Assembly: GCF_002222635.1 (NCBI RefSeq)
Contig: NZ_CP022416.1
Location: 248,001-312,000 of the forward strand
Source of the DNA: Pseudosulfitobacter pseudonitzschiae
GTDB taxonomy: Bacteria; Pseudomonadota; Alphaproteobacteria; Rhodobacterales; Rhodobacteraceae
DNA length: 64,000 nt
Direction: 5' to 3'
Under the pieces are notes generated by a model. It did not search any database and was not told the DNA's origin. It was given only the letters and a program-made list of their open reading frames with translations. A program made the translations under genes and the position numbers. Positions 7,948 to 16,333 of this stretch are shown piece after piece; the stretch's first letter is position 1; every line of letters starts with the position of its first letter.

Positions 7948-9102
7948 ATGACTTTGATTGACGCCCCCGAGGGCCTGTGGCTTGGCCGTGTTTGGCTGCC
8001 TGATGAACATGGGCCTGCTGTTGTCACCCTGCGCGATGGTATCGTCACCGACATCACCAGTGTCGCGACACCGACTGTTAGCCATGTTCTGGATCTGGAC
8101 GATCCAGCCGCACGAGTTCGCACCGCACCCGGTGTCGGGCTGGGCACGGTGGACAACATCGCGGCAGCCCCTGTCGAGCTGGACCACATCCATTTTCTGG
8201 CACCATGCGATCTGCAAGCGGTCAAAGCCTGTGGCGTAACCTTTGCCCAGTCGATGGTCGAACGTGTGATCGAAGAACAAGCTGCTGGTGATCCGGCACG
8301 CGCCGAGGCGATCCGCGCCCGGGTAGGGCAGGCTATTGGCGAAAGCCTGCAAGACTTGCGCGCAGGTTCTCCCGAAGCGGCAGAGGTGAAACGCGCCTTG
8401 CAGAAGGAAGGGTTGTGGTCGCAATACCTCGAGGTTGGCATCGGTCCCGACGCCGAGGTGTTTTCAAAATGTCCGCCAATGGCGTCGGTGGGGCCCGGGG
8501 CCGAGATCGGCCTGCATCCGGTTTCCACATGGAACAACCCCGAGCCTGAGATCGTTCTTGCGGTGTCTTCGACAGGGAAAATCCTTGGCGCGACGCTGGG
8601 CAACGATGTGAACCTGCGCGACGTCGAAGGTCGGTCGGCGTTGCTGTTGGGCAAAGCCAAGGACAACAACGCATCATGTGCCATAGGTCCGATGATCCGG
8701 CTGTTTGATGAGACCTGGACGTTGGACGATGTCCGCCGTGCGGAACTGACCTTAACGGTCAAGGGCACGGACGGCTATGACCTGACCGGCCATTCCTCGA
8801 TGTCCAAAATCAGCCGCGATCCCGAAGACCTTGTTGCGCAAACACTCGGGCGGCATCATCAGTATCCAGATGGAATGGTTCTGTTTCTGGGCACGTTATT
8901 CGCCCCCACCGATGATCGCGACGTACCTGGCGAGGGGTTTACCCACAAGATGGGTGATGTTGTTACAATCTCAGCCCCCGGACTTGGAGCGTTGCAAAAC
9001 GTCGTACGGCTGTCGACGGAGGCCTCCGAATGGTCCTTCGGTACACGTCGGCTTATGGAAAACCTTGCGGCGCGCGGGTTGCTAGATGGCCCCACCGCTT
9101 AG
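7948..9102 (+). CDS. Fumarylacetoacetate hydrolase-family dehydratase/hydrolase
   Basis: 384 residues with a C-terminal FAH fold: metal-binding acidic residues in NPEPEIVLAV and in the GNDVNLRDVEG stretch, then KAKDNNASCAIGP. Length and the two-part organisation resemble 2-keto-3-deoxy-sugar-acid dehydratases of the non-phosphorylative pentose/hexose routes (XylX-type) more than short acylpyruvases. It probably dehydrates or cleaves a 2-oxo-3-deoxy acid near the end of this pathway. The start ATG at 7948 lies 10 bases after the crotonase stop. It ends the operon and converges on allA. Confidence 0.85.
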   Translation: MTLIDAPEGLWLGRVWLPDEHGPAVVTLRDGIVTDITSVATPTVSHVLDLDDPAARVRTAPGVGLGTVDNIAAAPVELDHIHFLAPCDLQAVKACGVTFAQSMVERVIEEQAAGDPARAEAIRARVGQAIGESLQDLRAGSPEAAEVKRALQKEGLWSQYLEVGIGPDAEVFSKCPPMASVGPGAEIGLHPVSTWNNPEPEIVLAVSSTGKILGATLGNDVNLRDVEGRSALLLGKAKDNNASCAIGPMIRLFDETWTLDDVRRAELTLTVKGTDGYDLTGHSSMSKISRDPEDLVAQTLGRHHQYPDGMVLFLGTLFAPTDDRDVPGEGFTHKMGDVVTISAPGLGALQNVVRLSTEASEWSFGTRRLMENLAARGLLDGPTA

Positions 9103-9111
9103 GGGGATCGA

Positions 9112-9136
9112 GCGCGCAGCCTGTTGAGCCGCGCGC
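9112..9136. terminator. Possible bidirectional terminator between FAH gene and allA
   Basis: An inverted repeat GCGCGC (9112-9117) and GCGCGC (9131-9136), with two further inner pairs after one mismatch, fills the 40-base space between two convergent genes. A short T-rich stretch follows on the plus strand. Strength is uncertain. Confidence 0.45.
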
Positions 9137-9142
9137 AATTGT

Positions 9143-9628
9143 TTACTCTACAATGGAATAGGGCGCTTCGAACCAGTGTTCCTCGAGGTTTGGCCCTTCT
9201 CCGATCCGGTCGACCACGGCAAACAGCCCCGGTGCGTGGATCGGGGTCAGAACGCCGTGCCACGTGCCTGTGTGGAAATTGATCGCCTGACCTGCCGATG
9301 TCAAAAACGCGCGGGGGATACCGGGTTTTTCGTCTGCGTCGGGGGCCACCACCACCACAAAGGGATGCAGGCACATGGGGATAAACGCCTGAGAGCCGTC
9401 GGGATGGCGTTCGACCATATCCAGCGTGATCGGAAACTGGCGCGGTTCGGCCTTGAACAGGCTGATGCCCGCGCGCCCGTCGGAAAAATCCAGTGTTGCG
9501 CGATCGTGGTGGCGGCCGCACAGCCCCTGATTGATCATCTTGTCCGGCGTGCCGGAGGCATCAAGGATGTCTCCGAACGGGGCAAAAGCCGCAGTCGTCA
9601 GCGGTTCCAGTGTCAGCGTGTTGCTCAT
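9143..9628 (-). CDS. allA: Ureidoglycolate lyase
   Basis: 161 residues, the normal size for AllA, a small cupin-like enzyme that splits (S)-ureidoglycolate into glyoxylate and urea. Family segments include FAPFGDILDA near the N-terminus, the FKAEPRQFP region and the FHTGTWHG motif with its conserved histidines. The start at 9628 overlaps the stop of the upstream puuE-uraD gene (ATGA); an ATG 12 bases further upstream is possible but less likely. It is the last step of the purine route in this window and supplies glyoxylate. Confidence 0.93.
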   Translation of the reverse strand: MSNTLTLEPLTTAAFAPFGDILDASGTPDKMINQGLCGRHHDRATLDFSDGRAGISLFKAEPRQFPITLDMVERHPDGSQAFIPMCLHPFVVVVAPDADEKPGIPRAFLTSAGQAINFHTGTWHGVLTPIHAPGLFAVVDRIGEGPNLEEHWFEAPYSIVE

Positions 9629-11037
9629 GCGGCAAACCATTCGATCAGGCGCAGTTCCGCGATTCGCTCGACCTGTGCGCAGGCTTCGGCAAATTCGGTG
9701 TCGCGGTCGTTTTCGATGCGGCGGGCAAAGGCGTCCATGATCGACGCCTTGGTGTTGTCGCGCACCGCGATGATGAAAGGAAAGCCGAATTTCGCGGTAT
9801 ATGCGTCGTTCAACGCGGTAAAGCGCGCGCGTTCGTCGTCGGTCAGCGCATCCAATCCGACAGATGCCTGCTCGGCGGTGGACTCTGCCGTCAGACGCTT
9901 GGCCGCAGCCAGTTTTCCCGCCAGATCAGGATGCGCGGTCAGCACCTCCATACGCTTTTGCACGGGAGCCGAACGGAACACGCGTGCCAGCGCCTGATGC
10001 ACACCTTGCGCGGTGTCATGCGTGCGCCCCAGTTCCAGCGCGTGCGCGCCTTCGGCAATCCACGGGCTGTGTTCGAACATGCCACCGAACGCTTGGACAA
10101 AACGCGCGCGGTCCATGTCAGACGGGCGTTCCATGGCCACAGGGGGATGCGCGCGCGCCCAATGTTCAGCAATCTCGAGACGGCTGGCGAACCAGACATC
10201 TTCGTGTGACTGCATATAGGCAATGGCGCGTTTCAGTGCCGCCGCACGTCCCGGACGGCCCACCAGACGGCAATGCAGCCCGATCGACAGCATCTTGGGC
10301 GCTCCTTCCTGTCCTTCGGCATAAAGCACGTCAAAGCTGTCCATCAGATAGCTTTCGAACTGCTCGCCCGTGGTAAAGCCCGCCTGAATGGCAAAGCGCA
10401 TGTCGTTGCAATCCATCGTGTATGGCACAACCAACTGGTCACGCCCGTCGAATTGTTCCCAATAGGGCAGCTCGTCGGAATAGCTGTCGGCAAGATAGGC
10501 AAACTGGCCGGTTTCAGCCGCCAGCCGGTTGGTGTTCATCGAACAGCGCCCCGTGTACCAGCCGCGCGGCGGGGTGCCGACAACTTCGGTGTGCAGGCGG
10601 ATGGCCTCGGCGATCTGGGCGCGTTCCTCGTCTTCGGGCATGTCCTTGTGTTCGACCCATTTCAGACCGTGGCTGGCAATTTCCCAGCCTGCGGTTCTCA
10701 TCGCCTTGACCTGTTCGGGGGCGCGGGCCAGCGCGCTGGCCACCGCGTAGACCGTGACCGGAAGATCGCCCAGCATCCGGTACAGACGCCAGAATCCGGC
10801 CCGCGCACCGTATTCATAGATGGTTTCCATGTTCCAGTGCCGTTGCCCGACCCAAGGCTGCGCGCCGGTAATCTCGGACAAGAACGCTTCGGACGCGGCG
10901 TCGCCATGCAGCACGTTGTTTTCGCCGCCTTCTTCATAGTTCAACACGATCTGCACGGCGATTTTGGCCCCGTTGGGCCAGTTGGCTGCGGGCACATTGG
11001 CACCATAGCCGGTCATGTCACGGGGATAACGGGTCAT
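9625..11037 (-). CDS. puuE-uraD: Bifunctional allantoinase PuuE / OHCU decarboxylase UraD
   Basis: 470 residues in two domains. Residues 1 to about 300 are a polysaccharide-deacetylase-fold allantoinase (PuuE type; ALKWVEH-like region, GWYTGRCS, IGLHCRLVGRPGR). Residues from about 305 are 2-oxo-4-hydroxy-4-carboxy-5-ureidoimidazoline decarboxylase (UraD; FVQAFGGMFEHSPWIAE, AHPDLAGKL, FGFPFIIAVR). Together they convert OHCU to (S)-allantoin and then to allantoate. The start at 11037 has AAAGGAGGA 6 bases upstream. It is transcribed with allA, divergently from uraH. The fusion is a known architecture, and both halves look intact. Confidence 0.93.
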   Translation of the reverse strand: MTRYPRDMTGYGANVPAANWPNGAKIAVQIVLNYEEGGENNVLHGDAASEAFLSEITGAQPWVGQRHWNMETIYEYGARAGFWRLYRMLGDLPVTVYAVASALARAPEQVKAMRTAGWEIASHGLKWVEHKDMPEDEERAQIAEAIRLHTEVVGTPPRGWYTGRCSMNTNRLAAETGQFAYLADSYSDELPYWEQFDGRDQLVVPYTMDCNDMRFAIQAGFTTGEQFESYLMDSFDVLYAEGQEGAPKMLSIGLHCRLVGRPGRAAALKRAIAYMQSHEDVWFASRLEIAEHWARAHPPVAMERPSDMDRARFVQAFGGMFEHSPWIAEGAHALELGRTHDTAQGVHQALARVFRSAPVQKRMEVLTAHPDLAGKLAAAKRLTAESTAEQASVGLDALTDDERARFTALNDAYTAKFGFPFIIAVRDNTKASIMDAFARRIENDRDTEFAEACAQVERIAELRLIEWFAA

Positions 11038-11190
11038 GACGTTCCTCCTTTGGTCAGGTTCACACCCCTGTAATCCAAAACAATCCTATCCATTATCAAA
11101 AAATCCCATAAGCAGCCTCTTGCGTGCGGTGCTTTGTCGGGTGGGCCGTCATCTGCCTATATACGGACGGACCCAATTGGAGAGACTGCG

Positions 11191-11544
11191 ATGAACGGAT
11201 ATTTGACCACCCACGTGCTGGACACCGCGCGAGGCTGCCCGGCGGCTGGGCTGCGCATTGACCTCTTTCGCATCACGGGCGACATCCGCGCACATCTGAA
11301 AACACTTGAAACCAACGCCGATGGCCGGACCAACGAACAGATTCTGCCCGCAGATCAGTTCGAGATTGGCACTTATGAACTGGTCTTTCATGCTGGCAGC
11401 TATCTGGATGCCTGCGGCACCGCGCCTGAAACGCCGCGCTTTCTGGATGTGATCCCGCTGCGTTTTGGCATGTCCGAGGCGGCGCATTACCATGTACCCC
11501 TGCTGCTGTCGCCTTTTGGCTATTCCACCTATCGCGGCAGCTAA
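11191..11544 (+). CDS. uraH: 5-hydroxyisourate hydrolase
   Basis: 117 residues, transthyretin-like. It carries the family signatures: [14 protein letters not shown] at the N-terminus, an internal conserved Arg and the C-terminal YRGS tetrapeptide at the very end. It hydrolyses 5-hydroxyisourate to OHCU, which UraD then decarboxylates. The start at 11191 has GGAGAG 7 bases upstream; the longer open frame from 11134 is not supported. Its TAA shares bases with the stop of the convergent LysR gene (CTAA at 11541-11544). Confidence 0.96.
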   Translation: MNGYLTTHVLDTARGCPAAGLRIDLFRITGDIRAHLKTLETNADGRTNEQILPADQFEIGTYELVFHAGSYLDACGTAPETPRFLDVIPLRFGMSEAAHYHVPLLLSPFGYSTYRGS

Positions 11545-12458
11545 AGCGTTTCGCTGTCGCGCACCTCTTGGCTGATGCGATCGATGACAAAGTCCATGAA
11601 CAGGCGCGTCTTGGGATCCTGACGTTTGCGATGGGTAAACAGGCACGCCATCTGGATCGGCTCGGGCGGGGTTGCGGTGGCCACGGGCACCAACCGGCCT
11701 TTGCGCAGGTGCTCGGCCACCTCAAATATCGGTTTCAGCACAATGCCCTGACCCGCCAGCGCCCAGTCGGTCAGCACGTCACCATCGTCGGATTCGTAGC
11801 GGCCCGTGACGGCAAAGCGTTTCGACCCTTCGGGAGTGATCAGCCGCCACTGAAATTCGGGCGCGCCGGGAAAGCGCAGGTTCAGACATTCGTGTCGATC
11901 GTTTACCAAGGCATCGCCGGACACCGGATTGCCGCGCTGCGCGATATAGTCCGGCGCGGCACACAGCACCCTTTCGACATCGGCAATCTTGCGCATCCGC
12001 AGGGTACTGTCTTCGGGTTGGCCAAGGAAAAACGCCAGATCCAGCCCCTCGGTGGTCAAATCAACCTTGCGGTCGGTCAGGCGCAGGCGCACCGACACTG
12101 CGGGATAGGCCTTGAGAAACGCGGGCACCTGCGGTGCAATCAGCCGCCGCCCGACGCCCAATGGGGCCGCCACGAACAGCGCACCCTTGGGGTTATCAGT
12201 GATCGACACCACCTGCGCCTCGGCGCTGTCTACGGATTCAAGGATTTCACAAGCCCCGCCGTAAAACGCCTTGCCCTGTTCGGTTGGTGTCAGGCTGCGG
12301 GTGGTGCGCTGGAACAGGCGCACGCTCAGATGATCCTCAAGCTGCGAAATACGCGACGAAGTCACTGCCGGAGAAATACGCAAATCGCGCCCTGCGGCAG
12401 ACATACTGCCCAATTCATAGACACGCACGAAGGTACGGATATTATCAAGATAGGACAT
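11541..12458 (-). CDS. LysR-family regulator, purine cluster copy 1
   Basis: 305 residues. An N-terminal winged helix-turn-helix ([18 protein letters not shown], then [10 protein letters not shown]) is followed by a LysR effector-binding domain. The start at 12458 puts the HTH at residue 1; an open frame continues upstream but does not resemble coding. It is divergent from puuD and converges on uraH, so it probably senses a purine intermediate and controls puuD and perhaps uraH. A palindrome in the shared promoter region (12483-12503) is a candidate binding site. It is clearly paralogous to the LysR gene at 13791-14699. Confidence 0.92.
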   Translation of the reverse strand: MSYLDNIRTFVRVYELGSMSAAGRDLRISPAVTSSRISQLEDHLSVRLFQRTTRSLTPTEQGKAFYGGACEILESVDSAEAQVVSITDNPKGALFVAAPLGVGRRLIAPQVPAFLKAYPAVSVRLRLTDRKVDLTTEGLDLAFFLGQPEDSTLRMRKIADVERVLCAAPDYIAQRGNPVSGDALVNDRHECLNLRFPGAPEFQWRLITPEGSKRFAVTGRYESDDGDVLTDWALAGQGIVLKPIFEVAEHLRKGRLVPVATATPPEPIQMACLFTHRKRQDPKTRLFMDFVIDRISQEVRDSETL

Positions 12459-12482
12459 TGTTCTGATTTTTTTGATGCTGCT

Positions 12483-12503
12483 TGGTATTTTGTGACAATA
12501 CCA
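12483..12503. promoter_or_regulatory. Candidate LysR operator between lysR and puuD
   Basis: A perfect 7-bp inverted repeat, TGGTATT (12483-12489) and AATACCA (12497-12503), with a 7-base centre, lies in the 100-base divergent promoter region. It contains the T-N11-A arrangement that LysR proteins recognise. Assignment to the adjacent regulator is by position only. Confidence 0.5.
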
Positions 12504-12558
12504 GAAGAATGAGCAAGAGCCTAGAGTGGCGTGAAACAGGAATCTAAGGAGTATCGCC

Positions 12559-13794
12559 ATGTATGATCTGGCTGTCTTGTGGGACTGGACCGCTTTCGCT
12601 GTCCGTTGGCTGCACGTTGTCACTGCGATGGCATGGATCGGCGCGTCGTTCTTTTTCATCGCTCTTGATCTGGGGCTGAAAAAGGCGCCCAATATGCCCG
12701 CGGGCGTCAATGGCGAAGAATGGCAGGTACACGGCGGCGGATTCTATCACATCCAGAAATATCTGGTGGCCCCCGAAAACATGCCCGAGCATCTGATCTG
12801 GCACAAATGGCAAAGCTATATCACATGGGTGTCGGGCGCGGCGCTGTTGATGATCGTTTATTGGGTCGGAGGCGAGCTGTTCTTGCTGGACCCGACCAAG
12901 GCCGATCTGGCGTTGTGGCAGGGCATTCTGATCTCGGGCGGCTCGCTGACCATCGGCTGGATTCTCTATGACCTGATGTGCAAATCCAGACTGGGCGAAA
13001 CGCCAACGGTCCTGATGTTGCTGCTGTTCGTGATCCTTGTGGTGATGTCGTGGGGCTATAACCAGATATTCACCGGCCGGGCCGCGCTGCTGCATCTGGG
13101 AGCGTTTACGGCCACAATCATGACGGCCAACGTGTTTTTCATCATCATGCCGAACCAGCGCATCGTGGTCAAAGACCTGAAAGAAGGCCGCACCCCCGAT
13201 CCCAAATACGGCAAGATCGCCAAGCTGCGGTCGACGCATAACAACTATTTGACGCTGCCTGTCGTGTTCCTGATGCTGTCAACGCATTACCCGCTGTCTT
13301 TTGCGACCGAATACAGCTGGATCATCGCCAGCCTCGTGTTCCTGACGGGGGTGACGATCCGGCATTATTTCAACACCATGCACGCCACCGGCAAGGGGCC
13401 GCACTGGACATGGGGGGTGACGGTGATCCTGTTCATCGTAATCGCATGGCTGTCCACCGCGTCGATGAACGACACCTATGAAGAGGCCGAGGCCCGCCCG
13501 CTGACCGAGACCGAACAGCGGTTTGTCGAGGCTGACGGTTTTGAGGGGGCCTATGACGTGGTGATTTCCAATTGTTCGATGTGTCACGCCCGCGAACCGG
13601 TGTGGACAGGGATGCAGTGGCCGCCAAAGGGCGTGGTGCTGGAAACCCAAAGTGATGTCGCCCGACATGCGCCGGAAATCTACATGCAGGCGGGCCTGAG
13701 CCATGCGATGCCGCCACCCGGTGCTGTCCAGATGGACGAAGAGGCCCGCCGTACAATTGTGGCGTGGGTGCGCGCAGCGTCGTCCGGCAACTAG
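12559..13794 (+). CDS. puuD: Membrane-bound urate hydroxylase with C-terminal cytochrome c
   Basis: 411 residues. About eight hydrophobic helices span residues 12-300, with conserved histidines early (WLHVV, YHIQKY). A soluble c-type cytochrome domain follows with CSMCH at 339-343 and a likely axial Met at 384 (SHAMPPPG). PuuD oxidises urate to 5-hydroxyisourate and passes electrons to the respiratory chain instead of O2-to-H2O2 chemistry. The start ATG at 12559 follows AAGGAG. The TAG stop shares CTAG with the stop of the convergent LysR gene. The flanking xdh and uraH genes agree with the role. Confidence 0.95.
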   Translation: MYDLAVLWDWTAFAVRWLHVVTAMAWIGASFFFIALDLGLKKAPNMPAGVNGEEWQVHGGGFYHIQKYLVAPENMPEHLIWHKWQSYITWVSGAALLMIVYWVGGELFLLDPTKADLALWQGILISGGSLTIGWILYDLMCKSRLGETPTVLMLLLFVILVVMSWGYNQIFTGRAALLHLGAFTATIMTANVFFIIMPNQRIVVKDLKEGRTPDPKYGKIAKLRSTHNNYLTLPVVFLMLSTHYPLSFATEYSWIIASLVFLTGVTIRHYFNTMHATGKGPHWTWGVTVILFIVIAWLSTASMNDTYEEAEARPLTETEQRFVEADGFEGAYDVVISNCSMCHAREPVWTGMQWPPKGVVLETQSDVARHAPEIYMQAGLSHAMPPPGAVQMDEEARRTIVAWVRAASSGN

Positions 13795-14699
13795 GCGGCG
13801 GGCAACAGCCCTTCGCAGTGTTTTATCACAAAATCGACGAACAGCCGCAGCTTTGGATCCTGTAGTTTCTTGTGCGGGTACAAACAGCCGAATATCGTTG
13901 GCAGTGGTGGCGTTTCGGGTAGAATTTCCACCAGATTCCCGCGCGCCAGATGGTCGGCCACGTCAAATCGCGGCTTGTTCACGATGCCGCGCCCGTCCAA
14001 CGCCCAATCAGTCAGCACATCCCCGTCATCGGCATCGAATTTCCCCGCCACCTCCAGCTTGCGCGGCCCTTGGGCGGTTTGCAGCGTCCAGAAGTATTCG
14101 GGCGAACGCGGATAGCGCAGCAGCAGGCAATTGTGCGCAGGGTCCAACAGGTCATCGGGTTGCTGCGGCGTGCCCCTTTGCACCAGATAGCGGGGTGCTG
14201 CGCACAGCACACGGGCACAGTCCGAAATCTTGCGCAGTTTCATGTTTGAATCGCTGGGGCTGCCGATAAAAAACGCGATGTCCAGCCCGTCGGCCAATAT
14301 GTCCACCTTGCGATCCGAAAGACGCATCCGCACCCGCGTGTCGGGAAACGCATCGACGAATCGCGGCACCAGCGGTGCAATCAACCGGCGGCCAGCGCCC
14401 AGCGGTGCGGTGATCTGTATCGTACCGCGCGGTTGCGCCGAATAGTTGGCCACCTTGGCCTCTGCCGTTTCCAGCGCGCCCAGAACCGACTTTGCCTCGT
14501 CGTAAAATACATGGCCCACTTCGGTCGGCGACAGCGACCGCGTGGTGCGGTTGAACAGGCGCACACCCAGATGTTTTTCCAGTTCCTTGATACGCTTGCT
14601 GGCCACCGCAGGGGTCAGCCGCAGGTCGCGCCCGCCCGAGGTGATGCTGCCCAGTTCGACCACACGCACAAAGACTTTCAGGCTTTCAATATAGGACAT
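13791..14699 (-). CDS. LysR-family regulator, purine cluster copy 2
   Basis: 302 residues, N-terminal HTH (MSYIESLKVFVRVVELGS, RTTRSLSPTE) and LysR effector domain. It resembles the LysR product of 11541-12458 along its whole length (for example LGAGRRLIAPLVP against [13 protein letters not shown], and the shared [26 protein letters not shown] region), so the two arose by duplication. It is divergent from xdhA and likely controls xdhABC. The start at 14699 is set by the HTH; the upstream open-frame extension is spurious. Confidence 0.92.
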   Translation of the reverse strand: MSYIESLKVFVRVVELGSITSGGRDLRLTPAVASKRIKELEKHLGVRLFNRTTRSLSPTEVGHVFYDEAKSVLGALETAEAKVANYSAQPRGTIQITAPLGAGRRLIAPLVPRFVDAFPDTRVRMRLSDRKVDILADGLDIAFFIGSPSDSNMKLRKISDCARVLCAAPRYLVQRGTPQQPDDLLDPAHNCLLLRYPRSPEYFWTLQTAQGPRKLEVAGKFDADDGDVLTDWALDGRGIVNKPRFDVADHLARGNLVEILPETPPLPTIFGCLYPHKKLQDPKLRLFVDFVIKHCEGLLPAA

Positions 14700-14781
14700 G
14701 GCGCAGGCTCCTGCTGCTGTTTGCAGTGCCTGTATACTCTTGTTTCGCGCTCTCATTATCAACGATTTGTTTAAAGTCTTT

Positions 14782-14804
14782 GCCGAAAGGCGCTGTTTTT
14801 CGGC
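14782..14804. promoter_or_regulatory. Inverted repeat upstream of xdhA, possible operator
   Basis: GCCGAAA (14782-14788) and TTTCGGC (14798-14804) form a perfect 7-bp inverted repeat with a 9-base centre in the region between the divergent LysR and xdhA genes. It could be the regulator's site or a hairpin in the xdhA leader. No experiment-independent way to tell from sequence. Confidence 0.35.
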
Positions 14805-14856
14805 GTAGTTGCCTCGCGTATCCTGCCTTGAACACCGCACCCCAAGGAAGGTTCCA

Positions 14857-16320
14857 ATGACCCAACGCAACACTATCCGCTTTCTTCTGAATGGCCGTGA
14901 GGTCACCGTGCCAAACGTGGGTGCCAGCCGGACGTTGCTGGATTTCCTGCGGCTTGATCGCCGCATGACCGGCACCAAAGAAGGCTGCGCCGAGGGTGAT
15001 TGCGGCGCCTGCACTGTTCTGGTGGGGCGACTGGGACCAAACGGATTGTCCTATGCGCCGGTGAATGCCTGCATCCGCTTTCTGGCCTCGGTCGACGGAT
15101 GCCATGTGGTCACCATCGAGGATCTGGCCGGACCCGACGGGCGGTTGCATCCGGTGCAACAGGCGATGGTCGACCACCACGGCAGCCAGTGCGGGTTTTG
15201 CACGCCAGGGTTCGTGATGTCGCTTTATGCGTTGTGGATGGCAGTGCCCGAACCGACCGAGGCACAGGTTGAAACCGCCCTTCAGGGCAATCTGTGCCGA
15301 TGCACGGGCTATGCCCCGATCATCCGCGCCGCTGTGGCTGTCAGCCGTTATGGCACGCCTGCGGCGGATCATCTGAACACCGAACGCGCGCGGGTGACGG
15401 CACAGCTTACGGCATTGCGCGACGGGGCCCGCGTTGTAACGGGACCGGCGGACGATCTGGCAATTCTGCCAGCGGATGTAGATGATCTGGCCGCAGCGCT
15501 CCTGGAATATCCACAAACGACGTTGATCGCCGGGGCCACGGATGTCGGCCTGTGGGTCACCAAGTTTCTGCGCCCGATCGGCCCAGCAATCTTTCTGGGT
15601 CATCTGGACGCGTTGAAAGCGGTCCATGTGGACGGCGACGCCCTGTACATCGGGGCCGGTGCCAGCTACAGCGATTGTCAGGACGCAATTTCGGCCCATT
15701 TCCCGCATCTTGCCCCCTATTGGGACCGGATCGCGGGCTGGCAGGTGCGCAATATGGGCACCGTGGGCGGTAACATCGCCAACGGCTCGCCCATCGGGGA
15801 CACGCCCCCCGTTCTGATCGCACTTGGGGCCGATATAACCCTGCGGCGGGGCGATACACGGCGGGATCTGCCGCTGGAACAGTTTTTCATCGACTACGGC
15901 AAACAGGACCGCGCGCAGGGCGAATTTGTCGAAACGATCCGCGTGCCGCTGCCTGAACAGGGTCAGATCAACGCCGCCTATAAAATTTCCAAACGGCGGG
16001 ACGAGGATATATCCTCGGTCGCGACGGGCATCAGTGTGACCCGCACGGGCGGCACCATCACCGCCGTGCGCATCGCCTTTGGCGGGATGGCCGCCACCCC
16101 GAAACGCGCAGCAAACGTCGAGGCGGCCCTGCGCGGCAGCCAGTGGTCGCAAGAGGCGTTCGAGCGCGCCGCGCAGGCACTGGCGCAGGATTTCGCCCCG
16201 CTGAGCGATTGGCGTGCGTCGTCGCAATACCGGATGCTGGCCGCGCAAAACCTGCTGCGCCGGTTCATTCTGGAACATGACGACGCCACCACCGCCCCCG
16301 TTCAACTGGCCACCGCGTAA
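14857..16320 (+). CDS. xdhA: Xanthine dehydrogenase small subunit (2Fe-2S and FAD)
   Basis: 487 residues. An N-terminal plant-type ferredoxin domain (Cys at 44, 49 and 52 in GCAEGDCGACTV) is followed by a second 2Fe-2S domain (CGFCTPGF and CRCTGY). The FAD-binding domain of the CoxM/CutM type comes next (AGATDVGLW, GTVGGNIANGSP). It accepts electrons from the molybdenum subunit during oxidation of hypoxanthine and xanthine to urate and passes them to NAD+. The start at 14857 follows AAGGAAGG. xdhB begins 13 bases after the stop. Confidence 0.96.
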   Translation: MTQRNTIRFLLNGREVTVPNVGASRTLLDFLRLDRRMTGTKEGCAEGDCGACTVLVGRLGPNGLSYAPVNACIRFLASVDGCHVVTIEDLAGPDGRLHPVQQAMVDHHGSQCGFCTPGFVMSLYALWMAVPEPTEAQVETALQGNLCRCTGYAPIIRAAVAVSRYGTPAADHLNTERARVTAQLTALRDGARVVTGPADDLAILPADVDDLAAALLEYPQTTLIAGATDVGLWVTKFLRPIGPAIFLGHLDALKAVHVDGDALYIGAGASYSDCQDAISAHFPHLAPYWDRIAGWQVRNMGTVGGNIANGSPIGDTPPVLIALGADITLRRGDTRRDLPLEQFFIDYGKQDRAQGEFVETIRVPLPEQGQINAAYKISKRRDEDISSVATGISVTRTGGTITAVRIAFGGMAATPKRAANVEAALRGSQWSQEAFERAAQALAQDFAPLSDWRASSQYRMLAAQNLLRRFILEHDDATTAPVQLATA

Positions 16321-16333
16321 AAAGGGAAATGTG

